DNA of 64,000 bases from Cellulophaga sp. BC115SP (GCF_009905545.1 NZ_JAAALB010000002.1:186001-250000), one strand, 5' to 3'; numbered from the stretch's first letter, positions 43,092-51,094 are shown. A program made the numbers and translations. Notes: a model not told the origin generated them from the sequence alone.

Positions 43092-43152
43092 AATTTTGTT
43101 TATTAGAAATGTTACCGCACAACTCGATAACGAATGATAGACGGTGTCTTTA

Positions 43153-43845
43153 TCAAAAAATCAAATAATACTCTTTTAATAATGCGCTAAATTGACCTGT
43201 GTATTGATCTTGAGCGTCTTTTATCAGTAATTCAGTGTTTTCCAGAATCTCTGGCTCACTTCCATATTCAACAATAACTCTAAGAATCTTTGCGCCTTCA
43301 CGATGGCGAACAGTCAATTTTTTTTGTGGAAGTAATCCTTTATTGATTGCCAAACTCTCTAGTACTTTTGCCTCATAAGCTGGTAATAATACTGCAAATT
43401 TACCAGAAGTTGTCCGTAACCTAAGCACTGAATCCAAAAGTTCTTCAAAACTTAAAGTTTCGGTATGGTGAGCCTGATTTTTTTGTACCTTTTCGGACTT
43501 CAAATGATTCTGATAAAAGGGAGGATTTGACACAATATAATCATATTTTGTATCAGGAGAAAAATCTTGTACTTTTCCGTGAAATACTCCTATCCTATCA
43601 CTCCATTTACTTTCAGCAATATTACTTTTAGCTTGTTCAAAAGCTGGTAGGTCTAATTCTATGGCATCAATAGCTGCGTTGGTTCGCTGTGCCATCATCA
43701 ACGATAACAACCCTGTTCCTGAGCCTATATCTAAAATATTTTCAGCCTGAGCAACATCTACCCAAGCACCCAATATACAAGCGTCGGTAGACACTTTCAT
43801 GGCGCACTGGTCTTGATGTATGGTAAATTGCTTGAACTGAAACAT
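43153..43845 (-). CDS. trmN6: tRNA1(Val) (adenine37-N6)-methyltransferase
   Basis: A 230-residue SAM-dependent methyltransferase that makes m6A37 in tRNA1-Val. It starts FQFKQFTIHQDQCAMKVSTD and has the SAM-binding block ILDIGSGTGLLSLMMAQRTN, the acidic IELDLPAFEQA, and the catalytic YDYIVSNPPFYQ (NPPF) typical of N6-adenine methyltransferases. The N-terminal QDQCAMKV segment is specific to the TrmN6/YfiC family. It is the first gene of a probable run with the glycosyltransferase. Confidence 0.92.
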   Translation of the reverse strand: MFQFKQFTIHQDQCAMKVSTDACILGAWVDVAQAENILDIGSGTGLLSLMMAQRTNAAIDAIELDLPAFEQAKSNIAESKWSDRIGVFHGKVQDFSPDTKYDYIVSNPPFYQNHLKSEKVQKNQAHHTETLSFEELLDSVLRLRTTSGKFAVLLPAYEAKVLESLAINKGLLPQKKLTVRHREGAKILRVIVEYGSEPEILENTELLIKDAQDQYTGQFSALLKEYYLIF

Positions 43846-43861
43846 AGTATTTAATTGTGAA

Positions 43862-44092
43862 TGTTGAATGAGTGAATTGTGAATGACTGGAAGTTATCAA
43901 AATAAAATTTCAATAAATAGAATCACCTTATTTCTCTTTGTGAAAGCTCCTAAAAAGCTGATAACAAGATTAATCTCATAGTACACTGTAGACTATGAGC
44001 TGTAGACATTATGCAAAATGTATTAATGATTTTCCATGGATCTTCTACTAACGAAAAAATAATTCACCATTCACTAACTCACAATTCAAGAT
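43862..44092. repeat. Heptad arrays in the trmN6/RNase H gap
   Basis: Three arrays with a 7-bp period: TGTTGAA/TGAGTGA type at about 43862-43890, CATAGTA/CACTGTA/GACTATG type at 43977-44011, and ATTCACC/ATTCACT type at about 44062-44090, which is complementary to the first. The outer two could pair across the gap, placing the middle array in the loop. No gene is seen here. Confidence 0.55.
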
Positions 44093-44722
44093 TTATTTTC
44101 TTCCATAATCTGCGGGGTTTTCGCCCCAGAATTCGGTTTCCCACTTGAGCACTTGGTTTGAATACGTATTATTTTTCAACCAGATTAATGCTCGGTCAAC
44201 TAATCGAAAAAGCTCTTCGGTTTTAGCATTACGTTCTAAATTCGTTTTTATTGCTTTATTTCTGACCCAGCTCAAAGCCGTTTTTGAGTCTGAGTAAATA
44301 GGCAAATCAGAATTGTGTTTTTGCAAGAAAGACAAACCATGAACTATTGCCAAGAATTCTCCGATATTTACAGTTCCTTCAGGAAATGGACCCATCGAAA
44401 ATAAGACTCTTTTCGTAGAAGTTTCAACTCCTTGATATTCCAACACGCCAGGGTTACCAGAGCAAGCGGCATCTACAGAAATACTATTGGCCAAGGGTTT
44501 TCCTACATTTTTCTTGGTTACCGCTTTTGCTCCAGTAGCTCCTTGTTGCACAGACTGCCAGTAGTTTCCCTTAGCAGCTTTCTCGGCCTCCGCCTCTGTA
44601 TCAAAGGATTTGTATTGTGCCCCTTCAAAGCCTTTTACAGCTTCTTCAGTTTCTGCCCACGAAGAAAAAACACCCGTTTTTCTTCCCTTCCACACTGCAT
44701 AATATTTTGCTTTTTTTGCCAT
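44093..44722 (-). CDS. Ribonuclease H with N-terminal viroplasmin (RHBD) domain
   Basis: About 209 residues. The N-terminal 45 residues (AKKAKYYAVWKGRKTGVFSS, CKS-free but with GAQYKSFDTEAEAEKA) form the viroplasmin/RNase H N-terminal domain that binds RNA-DNA hybrids. The catalytic domain follows with ISVDAACSGNPGVLEYQGVE (first Asp), NIGEFLAIVHGLSFL (Glu), IYSDSKTALSWVRNKA (Asp) and a late Asp near the C-terminus, the RNase H metal-binding set. An in-frame ATG at 44791 would add 23 non-homologous residues; the ATG at 44722 is preferred. It removes RNA from hybrids during replication or repair. Confidence 0.9.
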   Translation of the reverse strand: MAKKAKYYAVWKGRKTGVFSSWAETEEAVKGFEGAQYKSFDTEAEAEKAAKGNYWQSVQQGATGAKAVTKKNVGKPLANSISVDAACSGNPGVLEYQGVETSTKRVLFSMGPFPEGTVNIGEFLAIVHGLSFLQKHNSDLPIYSDSKTALSWVRNKAIKTNLERNAKTEELFRLVDRALIWLKNNTYSNQVLKWETEFWGENPADYGRK

Positions 44723-44793
44723 TTCTCTTAAAAAACCGTGAAGATAATCAATTTTCGGCTTTATCTCGAAAGAATCAACATGCGTAAGCATTT

Positions 44794-44879
44794 CGGATTT
44801 GGGATTTCTGATTTCGGAAATACAGAAAACTACTTTTATTTTTTACAAGATATAGCAAGAAAAAACTCCCATATCCGAA
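44794..44879. repeat. CGGATTT-type heptad array with inverted partner
   Basis: CGGATTT, GGGATTT, CTGATTT and CGGAAAT at 44794-44821 face CTCCCAT and ATCCGAA at 44866-44879. The units resemble those at 1072-1170 and 56408-56481. They and a promoter account for the 44723-45063 gap. Confidence 0.6.
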
Positions 44880-45006
44880 ATACTCCCTTCGTACACTACT
44901 AATTTCAGATAAATAATCTTTGAGGTTTACCACAAAAGAACATAAAAGTGCCAAGTGCAGATTTTAGTTAATTAATGTTAAATAAGCATGTTGAATTGCT
45001 TTTACT

Positions 45007-45038
45007 ATTGCTCTTCTAAAAATGACCTTTTAGCTTTG
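45007..45038 (+). promoter_or_regulatory. Candidate Bacteroidota promoter, tandem barrel genes
   Basis: ATTG at 45007-45010 and TAGCTTTG at 45031-45038 are 20 bp apart, matching TTTG/TAnnTTTG spacing; the ATG is 26 bp further on, with TTTAACACC just before it, a string repeated upstream of the paralogue at 45973. Confidence 0.55.
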
Positions 45039-45063
45039 TTCAAAATTTAACACCGTTTACATC

Positions 45064-45663
45064 ATGAAAAAACTCATTCTAACCTGTTGTGTTGCCGCGT
45101 TGAGCGCACTTTCTTTAACCTCAAAAGCACAGTTCGACCCTAATACAAAATACTGGCAACTAGGTGGTTCATTAGCTACTAATAACACCACATTTGGCAA
45201 TCTTGGCAGAGAAGATTTACATAGCAATGCCGTTTCATTGACTTTCAGAAAAGGAAAATTTGGAGAAAACAATGTAGCAAAAGGTTGGCTTTTAGACTAT
45301 AGTCTTTTAACATCATCAGGGTCCACTCTTAACACGACCTATTACCAGCATCGTTTTGGAGCAGGCTATTTTGTGAGCAAATTTCAACCAATCACTCAAA
45401 ATTTAGCCTTGTATGCCGAAGCCGTTGGCAAAGCACAATATCTATACAATACCTCAAAAGGAAGCACTGGCACTGATGGCTGGGCTGCAACAATTGAAGG
45501 TAATGTTGGGCTACGCTACAGTATGAAAAACAAATGGTTCTTGGATTTGGGAACAAACGTAGGGACGCTTCAATACCAAAGTATGGGTGATGTAAAGAAC
45601 TTTTCTGGTGCGATTGTACCAAGTGTTGGAACTTTCAAAATATCTATTGGCAAGACTTTTTAG
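45064..45663 (+). CDS. Outer-membrane barrel protein, tandem paralogue 1
   Basis: A 199-residue exported protein: signal peptide (KLILTCCVAALSALSLTSKA), then QFDPNTKYWQLGGSLATNNT and a run of amphipathic strands (VSLTFRKGKFGENNVAKGWL, YYQHRFGAGYFVSKFQPI) ending VPSVGTFKISIGKTF, a barrel with a C-terminal aromatic residue. It shares YDPGTKNW/FDPNTKYW, the GxGYF-xx-KFQP motif and the C-terminal SIGKTF/AIGKTL with the gene at 45973, so they are tandem duplicates. Function unknown. Confidence 0.7.
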   Translation: MKKLILTCCVAALSALSLTSKAQFDPNTKYWQLGGSLATNNTTFGNLGREDLHSNAVSLTFRKGKFGENNVAKGWLLDYSLLTSSGSTLNTTYYQHRFGAGYFVSKFQPITQNLALYAEAVGKAQYLYNTSKGSTGTDGWAATIEGNVGLRYSMKNKWFLDLGTNVGTLQYQSMGDVKNFSGAIVPSVGTFKISIGKTF

Positions 45664-45859
45664 ATTGTAGATGTTACTGGTTAGTAGTATATCAGTTAGT
45701 GGTAGATTTTACCAAAGTAGATATAAAGTGTTTCAATTCTATCTATACAGTCATTTTAGCATCTATTATTTGTTTTTTATACAAAGTACAATATTACGTT
45801 TATTCTACACCGTTTTGTTCAATTAGGATTGTTTCGCACTAAGAAACGAGTAATATAGA

Positions 45860-45895
45860 AGAGCGCTCTGCCATAGGTAGAGCGCTCTCTTTTTG
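45860..45895 (+). terminator. Intrinsic terminator after barrel gene 1
   Basis: A 13-bp stem around a 3-nt loop, with AGAGCGCTCT in both arms, is followed by CTTTTTG. The 45664-45972 gap also holds a promoter for the next gene. Confidence 0.85.
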
Positions 45896-45914
45896 TTAAA
45901 GTTTTGTTAAATCA

Positions 45915-45945
45915 CTTGAATTGTACTTAAGGATTCTTACTTTCG
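45915..45945 (+). promoter_or_regulatory. Candidate promoter of barrel gene 2
   Basis: CTTG at 45915-45918, a 19-bp gap and TACTTTCG at 45938-45945 give a weaker version of the TTTG/TAnnTTTG promoter. TTTTTAACACC lies 13 bp before the ATG, as in the paralogue. Confidence 0.4.
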
Positions 45946-45972
45946 TACAAATTTTTAACACCATATACTTAC

Positions 45973-46578
45973 ATGAAAATACTTTTTCTAACCTGTTTGA
46001 CTGTGATACTACTCATGGTCCACAATTCATCTCAAGCACAATACGACCCAGGCACTAAAAACTGGCTTGTGGGTGGTTCTCTTAGTGGAACCTTTTCAAA
46101 CGCCTTTACATCTTCTCAGACAGGACATGTTCAAAATTTGAACTTATACTTCAAATCAGGAAAATTTGGAGCCAATAAGGTCTCCAGAGGCTGGTTAGCA
46201 GATTATACGCTTATGTGGACTGAATCAGGCGTCGACTTTAAATATGGTTCACATGCTATTGGAGCAGGCTACTTTATCAATAAATTTCAGCCTCTTAACA
46301 AAAATATAGGTTTATATGCTGAGGCTGTAGGTATGGGGAAATACCTACTCGCTAGGTCAAACCAAGGATATAAAAATGATGGTTGGGGAGCTTCCATACT
46401 AGCCAATGTAGGATTGAGATATCATTTTAAAAGTAAACTTTTTCTAGATTGTAGTGCTAATATTGGCTATGTCAATTATCAAAGTACAGATTTATTAGTA
46501 AAAAATTGGGAGGCTTTTTCTATCGGACTATCACCCTCTATTGGTTCTTTTAAAATTGCTATCGGTAAAACACTATAA
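45973..46578 (+). CDS. Outer-membrane barrel protein, tandem paralogue 2
   Basis: A 201-residue exported protein with signal peptide (ILFLTCLTVILLMVHNSSQA). The mature start QYDPGTKNWLVGGSLSG and HAIGAGYFINKFQPLNKNIG, YAEAVGMGKYLL and the C-terminal SPSIGSFKIAIGKTL match the first paralogue along its length, with clear divergence. It is 12 bp upstream of the third family member and is cotranscribed with it. It has a separate promoter from paralogue 1. Confidence 0.7.
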   Translation: MKILFLTCLTVILLMVHNSSQAQYDPGTKNWLVGGSLSGTFSNAFTSSQTGHVQNLNLYFKSGKFGANKVSRGWLADYTLMWTESGVDFKYGSHAIGAGYFINKFQPLNKNIGLYAEAVGMGKYLLARSNQGYKNDGWGASILANVGLRYHFKSKLFLDCSANIGYVNYQSTDLLVKNWEAFSIGLSPSIGSFKIAIGKTL

Positions 46579-46590
46579 CCTAGAAAAATC

Positions 46591-47250
46591 ATGAAAACGT
46601 TACAATTTAGCTTATTAGTTATATCTTTTTGTCTACTATCTAGTTTCTATAGCGTTGGACAATACATTGAAGGCAAAAAATACTTAGACGGGTCGTTTGG
46701 AATAGGAATAGTTAGTTTAAAGAACTCCACTCAGAGTGATGCTTTATCTTCTAACTTAAATCTTACTTACGGAAAGTTTGTAACAAAATCAAAAGCTCGT
46801 TTCTGGACTTTTGGATTTAGTCAATCAGCAACAGAAAGGAATCTTGAATACAACGAGAAAAATTCACAATATAGATTCTCCGTTGGTTTAGGAAATGAAT
46901 ATTATAAACAAATATTTGGGAATTTAGGCATTTATGGAAGGCTCCAAGGGAATCTTAATGTAGGAAATACTTCCAAATCTATTAAAGATGACTTTACTCC
47001 ATCTAACAATGAAGATACCAACACCTTCTCGTCTGGGGTAACTTTTAGAGGTTCAGGAGGGGTAAGTTATTTCGTTAATAAGAAATTAGCACTCGTTGTC
47101 CCTATAGTAAGTGCAAATGTATTTGCCCTAGAATTTAGTCAGTCAACAAATGAAAAAATAATGTCTACCTTTAAAAGTAATTACATCTCCTACAATATTT
47201 CACCTACTATCTATCTTAATCTGGGTATAGGTATTCGGTATGTATTCTAA
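46591..47250 (+). CDS. Outer-membrane barrel protein, distant tandem paralogue 3
   Basis: A 219-residue exported protein with signal peptide (LLVISFCLLSSFYSVG). Strands such as TYGKFVTKSKARFWTFGFSQ, FGNLGIYGRLQGNLNVGNTS and GGVSYFVNKKLALVVPIVS share the general layout of the two upstream genes (exported start QYIEGKKYLDGSFG, YGKF-x-x-K-x-x-x-x-W) but the identity is low. It ends in a hydrophobic aromatic strand (IGIRYVF). A terminator follows 2 bp after the stop, closing the unit. Confidence 0.65.
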   Translation: MKTLQFSLLVISFCLLSSFYSVGQYIEGKKYLDGSFGIGIVSLKNSTQSDALSSNLNLTYGKFVTKSKARFWTFGFSQSATERNLEYNEKNSQYRFSVGLGNEYYKQIFGNLGIYGRLQGNLNVGNTSKSIKDDFTPSNNEDTNTFSSGVTFRGSGGVSYFVNKKLALVVPIVSANVFALEFSQSTNEKIMSTFKSNYISYNISPTIYLNLGIGIRYVF

Positions 47251-47252
47251 AG

Positions 47253-47292
47253 AAAAAGAGGTTGTCCGATGGGATAACCTCTTTTCTTTTTT
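47253..47292 (+). terminator. Intrinsic terminator after barrel gene 3
   Basis: AAAAGAGGTTGTCC pairs with GGATAACCTCTTTT (one G-T pair) over a 4-nt loop, followed by CTTTTTTG. It may also stop the convergent SCO gene. Confidence 0.8.
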
Positions 47293-47302
47293 GCCAATTA
47301 TA

Positions 47303-47932
47303 TCAATTCCCCTCCTCTTTCAGCACTCGAATATCCGCAATCAAATTTTCTATATCTGTGGCTAAGGTACCATTATATATTCCACGAATTCGGTTTTGGG
47401 AATCTACCAAAATAAAATTTTCGGTATGTAAAAAATTGTTTTCGTCTTTAGCTACACCTAAATTTTCATCTGCGAAATAGGATTTTCTGGCCAATTCATA
47501 AATCTGTTTTTTATCACCCGTCAGTAAATGCCATTGAGGCAAGTTTATATTTTTTGTCTTTGCATAACGTGCCAAAACTGCAACACTGTCACGATTGGGC
47601 ATAACGCTGTAGGACATAATTCTGACTGAACTATCCTTGGCATACGCTTGTGCCACCTTTTGCATGCCATCCATCAGTCGAGGACAAAGACTTGGACAAA
47701 TGGTAAAGAAAAAATTGGCAACATGGATTTTGCCTTTTACCGTATTGAGCATCACCTTTTGACCTGCTTGATTCTGGAAACTAAAATCTGCAATATGATG
47801 TGTGACACTGTCAGCATTCCAAATAGTGGTAAAATCTGCTGTATTGTAAAAAGGTATTTTCGCCTTCTTTTCGGAGGTAGAACAACTTGTAATAAGTACA
47901 TTTATGAGTACAACAAGAGTTATTTTATTCAT
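47303..47932 (-). CDS. SCO1/SenC-family copper chaperone lipoprotein
   Basis: About 209 residues. The ATG at 47932 overlaps the stop of the upstream MORN gene (TAATG), so this start is well supported; it gives a lipoprotein signal (lipobox VLITSC). The thioredoxin-like SCO domain has FFTICPSLCPRL with the Cys-x3-Cys copper site and a later conserved His in NNFLHTENFILVD. SCO proteins deliver copper to cytochrome c oxidase or act as thiol reductases. No oxidase genes are adjacent, so the exact role is inferred. It is the second gene of a two-gene unit. Confidence 0.92.
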   Translation of the reverse strand: MNKITLVVLINVLITSCSTSEKKAKIPFYNTADFTTIWNADSVTHHIADFSFQNQAGQKVMLNTVKGKIHVANFFFTICPSLCPRLMDGMQKVAQAYAKDSSVRIMSYSVMPNRDSVAVLARYAKTKNINLPQWHLLTGDKKQIYELARKSYFADENLGVAKDENNFLHTENFILVDSQNRIRGIYNGTLATDIENLIADIRVLKEEGN

Positions 47933-48498
47933 TATAATCCTGTTTGAAGTTTTTCGTTTTCGCCCATACAACCTTTAGCACCTAATAATCCAAATCTTCT
48001 TCCTTCGACTACCTCAAAATTGGCTTTGAGTTTTCCATTTTCATACCAAAAACTTTGTCTTCCTGAAGGTTGACCTTGTTCATTATAGTGACATAAGGAA
48101 AAAAGCTGTCCACTCTGATACCATTGCTTATGTTCACCAACAGGCATATCTTCCACAAAGTGATAATCGAAGCGTTTATGACCATTTTGCCAAAAGGCAA
48201 TATGATGCCCAGTTTTTTGGTTATTGCGATAAAAACGTTTCTCTGACAAATTACCATTTTCATACCATTGTGTTTCCCATCCTTCAAGCTTTCCATGATT
48301 ATAAACTCTTTCCGAAGATTTTTGATGGTTTGGGAAAAAGGTATCGAGCACGCCTGAAAAAGGTTTTCCTTGATAAAAAAGGATATCTTGTTGGTACACA
48401 AAAGCCTTATTATCCCACCGATAATGTTGTGGTGATTTTTCACAAGCAAACATACAATTGAGACTTATGAAGAGAATAAACCAATGGTAAAATTTCAT
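47932..48498 (-). CDS. MORN-repeat (YwqK-like) lipoprotein
   Basis: About 188 residues with a lipoprotein-type signal ending FACEKS. The body is a series of short Trp/Tyr-Gly-x-Gly-x-Leu-type MORN_2 repeats: VYNHGKLEGWETQWYENGNL, SEKRFYRNNQKTGHHIAFWQ, NGHKRFDYHFVEDMPVGEHK, WYQSGQLFSLCHYNEQGQPS. Such proteins are sometimes labelled YwqK antitoxin, but an antitoxin role is unproven. The ATG at 48498 is preferred to a TTG two codons upstream. It overlaps the SCO gene by one base. Confidence 0.82.
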   Translation of the reverse strand: MKFYHWFILFISLNCMFACEKSPQHYRWDNKAFVYQQDILFYQGKPFSGVLDTFFPNHQKSSERVYNHGKLEGWETQWYENGNLSEKRFYRNNQKTGHHIAFWQNGHKRFDYHFVEDMPVGEHKQWYQSGQLFSLCHYNEQGQPSGRQSFWYENGKLKANFEVVEGRRFGLLGAKGCMGENEKLQTGL

Positions 48499-48516
48499 AT
48501 CCAACTTTATATTAAT

Positions 48517-48567
48517 ACAGTTTAAAACTGTTTAAAAAGTTTGTCCAAGACTAAGTCTTGAACTAGG
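48517..48567. repeat. Dispersed intergenic repeat family A, copy 5
   Basis: Starts ACAGTTTAAAACTGT and contains TGTCCAAGACTAAGTCTTGA; almost identical to 14631-14682. Heptads of the TTCTCCA/CACAATT type follow at about 48630-48657, next to the YHYH gene stop. Confidence 0.75.
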
Positions 48568-48658
48568 AATTACTGAATAATGAGCGGGAAATTTTGAATG
48601 TAAATTATTGATAATTAAAAATTTACATTCGCAATTCTCCACTCACAATTCGCAACTA

Positions 48659-49411
48659 TTACTGACTGACTGTTCCTGCCGTTCCATAAAAGCCTGAGCC
48701 ATTGATATAAGGATCGGCATCTGTTATATGATAATGGTAAATTCCCTTAGGAAATTCCGCTGTTACATGCGAATGTCCGTGATAAGTATCCAAATCAGCA
48801 TTGGATACCGCCTTACCATTTTCTTGAGGACCATAGACAGGAAAACCATCTAACAGAAACCCAAGAAAAGCTGATTTCCCATTTTGAGTAGTCAAGTAAG
48901 CAGGTTCCTGATGATAATGGTATTGCCCAGTCTGTTGAGGATGACCTAAGTATTGGTCAAAGGAATTAATCTCATTGGTCAGAGGCTGATTGGGTCCTGC
49001 ATATTGATTAAAGAATGGAACGCCATTGAGCGACACACCAATTGGTCCTAGAGGCGTAGAAGCATGTGTACTAGCTTTTGCAGGATGAAGCGGCATTTTA
49101 AACACTAAATTCTGTGAGGATATCCGATTAGGATTTAGATTAAAACGTGTATTGGTTCCGTTATATGCCTCATATCTAGCATCTGTAGATTGAAAATAGG
49201 GGCTTTTATGATTGGGAATACCATTGCTTTTAATGACCAAATAATTGCCTTCAACTGTAACAGATAAACCAGAATTCGAAAACTTAGATTGTACCACAGA
49301 TATATCCACGTCCGAGGTCGTAGTGGTATTGTCAGGAGTTACAGACGTAGTATTATCGCTTTTACAAGAAAATAAACCCATAAAAGCCAATGCAAATAAT
49401 TGCTTTTTCAT
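48659..49411 (-). CDS. YHYH-domain lipoprotein
   Basis: About 250 residues with a lipoprotein signal (lipobox LFSC). The name-giving motif appears twice: QTGQYHYHQEPAYLT and PKGIYHYHITDADPYINGSG, followed by FYGTAG. These His-rich motifs are expected to bind a metal (copper or zinc has been proposed). Other conserved parts are SKSPYF-like LVIKSNGIPNHKSPYF and FLGFLLDGFPVYGPQENGKA. The ATG at 49411 starts at the hydrophobic signal. It is codirectional with the MORN/SCO pair downstream and the Spy-like/sigma unit upstream. Confidence 0.88.
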   Translation of the reverse strand: MKKQLFALAFMGLFSCKSDNTTSVTPDNTTTTSDVDISVVQSKFSNSGLSVTVEGNYLVIKSNGIPNHKSPYFQSTDARYEAYNGTNTRFNLNPNRISSQNLVFKMPLHPAKASTHASTPLGPIGVSLNGVPFFNQYAGPNQPLTNEINSFDQYLGHPQQTGQYHYHQEPAYLTTQNGKSAFLGFLLDGFPVYGPQENGKAVSNADLDTYHGHSHVTAEFPKGIYHYHITDADPYINGSGFYGTAGTVSQ

Positions 49412-49595
49412 AGTTTTTAACATTTAAGGCAAAAGGTTTTTGCCAGTTTGAGTAAACATAATTGTGGGTAGAGATGATTCATTATTGATGAATTAAGAGT
49501 TAGGACTGTACGAAGGTTTTTATTTTGTTCAACAGAGTTCTTATTTATCGTTTTTGGGGTGTAGCTGAAACTCTAGCAGTTGCCATTTTGAATGC

Positions 49596-49662
49596 GGTAA
49601 CTGCAAGAGTTACCACTACGTTCATCCATTTAACACTGCAACCGCATGGGTTGTCACTACGT
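49596..49662. repeat. Two related hairpins each followed by CACTACGTT
   Basis: GGTAACT pairs with AGTTACC (49596-49614) and GCAACC with GGTTGT (49638-49654). Both are followed by the string CACTACGTT. The repetition suggests two copies of a REP-like unit. This is the main content of the 302-bp gap between the YHYH and Spy-like genes. Confidence 0.55.
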
Positions 49663-49713
49663 TATTTGAATTTCTGATTACTTATCTGTTAAATATTCAG
49701 CATCAACTTATTG

Positions 49714-50184
49714 CTATCTTGGAGGTCTTGATACTTGCTCCAACACTTCGCCAATCATAGTATCGAGCTCTTGTTGCTGCTGAGGATTACAGACTTTATC
49801 TCTTACTTTTCTGAAATGGTCAAAATTGATCTGCTCCTGTTTGGCTATAAGGTTCGCAATCTGATTTTGCTTTTGAGAGATAATCGAATCATTTTGTGAT
49901 AACCCTTGACTGTATAAGTCTTTTTTGGCTTCTTGAATCGCCAGATGGAGGGAATCTATCTGGCGACGATGTTCATGAATCAGTGTTTCATAAGCTTGTT
50001 TTTGCTTTTCATCAAAATTCAATTTTGACTCCAAATAATCTTGAAGACGAGGGCCTTCGTGCCCCATACCAAAAGGCTGACCATGTGGAGGTCTTCCAGC
50101 AGGGCGTCCCAGCCAAATTACGGCTAGTAAAGCAATATTCATGATTACCAAACCAACGAATATCCAAGGAGAGAATAATTTCAT
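49714..50184 (-). CDS. Spy/CpxP-like periplasmic (heavy-metal sensor) protein
   Basis: A 156-residue protein with an N-terminal hydrophobic segment (PWIFVGLVIMNIALLAVIWL) that is probably a membrane anchor, then a helical body: LQDYLESKLNFDEKQKQAYE, HRRQIDSLHLAIQEAKKDLY and EVLEQVSRPPR. The LTxxQ-like and extended antiparallel helices match the periplasmic heavy-metal-sensor/Spy group, though the Gly/His-rich segment after the anchor (HGQPFGMGHEGP) is the only sign of metal binding. It lies 36 bp from the membrane protein gene in the same direction and is part of the sigma-factor operon. Confidence 0.75.
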   Translation of the reverse strand: MKLFSPWIFVGLVIMNIALLAVIWLGRPAGRPPHGQPFGMGHEGPRLQDYLESKLNFDEKQKQAYETLIHEHRRQIDSLHLAIQEAKKDLYSQGLSQNDSIISQKQNQIANLIAKQEQINFDHFRKVRDKVCNPQQQQELDTMIGEVLEQVSRPPR

Positions 50185-50220
50185 AACTAAAAATATTTTT
50201 TTGAATAGAGTATCTATTAA

Positions 50221-50514
50221 TTAGTACAATTGCGATAAACCAGTATTTATACCAAACTCATTACCTAATTCGACCATAATATTTGTTTCATTTTGGGACT
50301 TTAGATTATTCCAAACCGTCAGTACGTTGAAGAATAACAGTAACAATGCAAAACTTACCCCAACTGTTTTCCAAACAGGGTTAATGTTTTTTTTATGATT
50401 TCGTTGGCTAATTCTGTATTGAATTTTCGCAAACAAAAATGGATTACCTTCTACCCTTTCGAGCGTATCTAAGCTCTGTAAGGTTTTTTCTATTTCATCG
50501 TTATTTGTTTCCAT
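50221..50514 (-). CDS. Small single-helix membrane protein, probable anti-sigma factor
   Basis: A 97-residue protein: a cytoplasmic N-terminal part (DEIEKTLQSLDTLERVEGNP), one membrane helix (VSFALLLLFFNVLTVW), and a short periplasmic tail. It begins 4 bp after the ECF sigma gene and precedes the Spy-like gene. That position, size and topology suggest it holds the sigma factor inactive. It lacks a recognisable zinc-binding anti-sigma motif, so this is a context-based inference. Confidence 0.55.
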   Translation of the reverse strand: METNNDEIEKTLQSLDTLERVEGNPFLFAKIQYRISQRNHKKNINPVWKTVGVSFALLLLFFNVLTVWNNLKSQNETNIMVELGNEFGINTGLSQLY

Positions 50515-50518
50515 CGTG

Positions 50519-51094
50519 TTAGATTCCTTGCTGATAATATCCTTGTAGTTTCTTTTTTAAATTTTGTTTTGCTCTGAATATTAGAGATTCGACAGAAGCC
50601 AATGATACTTGCATTACCTCTGCGATTTCTTGGTACGAAAGCCCTTCGATTTTGTGAAGCGTAAAAGCCACACGTTGATTGTCGGGCAATTCCTCGACTT
50701 TACTCATCAAAATACTGGCTCTTTCCTTGTTTTCTAAAGTGACACCGGGGTGCTCCCAGTCTGGCATAGAGGGCAACTCTTTGTTTTCACTCCAGCTTAA
50801 GATAGATAATATTACTCCCCAACGCTTTTGACTTTTTTGTTTACGTATATAGTCGAGAGATTTATTTACTGCCACTCGATAGATATAAGTTCCAAGCTTT
50901 GATTCAAATTTGAATGTATGAATGGACTCATATATTTCAATAAAAACTTCTTGTGTCAAATCCTCTGCTTCTGTCGAACTTTTCACAAAACCCCAGCAAG
51001 TATTCTGCACCTTGTCTTGATACTTATCGACAAGATGTTTGAAAGCCAATTGATCGGCTTGTTGTAGTTTTTTTACTAGTTCTTGTTCAGTCAT
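50519..51094 (-). CDS. ECF-type RNA polymerase sigma factor
   Basis: A 191-residue sigma-70 factor of the ECF group. Region 2 is seen in AFKHLVDKYQDKVQNTCWGF, DLTQEVFIEIYESIHTFKFE and YIYRVAVNKSLDYIRKQKSQ; region 4 is DNQRVAFTLHKIEGLSYQEI with EVMQVSLASVESLIFRAKQN. It is the first gene of the unit 49714-51094 with a probable anti-sigma and a Spy-like protein, and is divergent from the large TonB-dependent receptor at 51381. It may control that receptor or a metal/redox response. Target promoters are not evident. Confidence 0.94.
   Translation of the reverse strand: MTEQELVKKLQQADQLAFKHLVDKYQDKVQNTCWGFVKSSTEAEDLTQEVFIEIYESIHTFKFESKLGTYIYRVAVNKSLDYIRKQKSQKRWGVILSILSWSENKELPSMPDWEHPGVTLENKERASILMSKVEELPDNQRVAFTLHKIEGLSYQEIAEVMQVSLASVESLIFRAKQNLKKKLQGYYQQGI

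Noticed and set aside
47932-48498. Toxin-antitoxin system
   Set aside because: The MORN-type lipoprotein carries the YwqK antitoxin label in many annotations, but it is a secreted lipoprotein and no toxin gene is adjacent.
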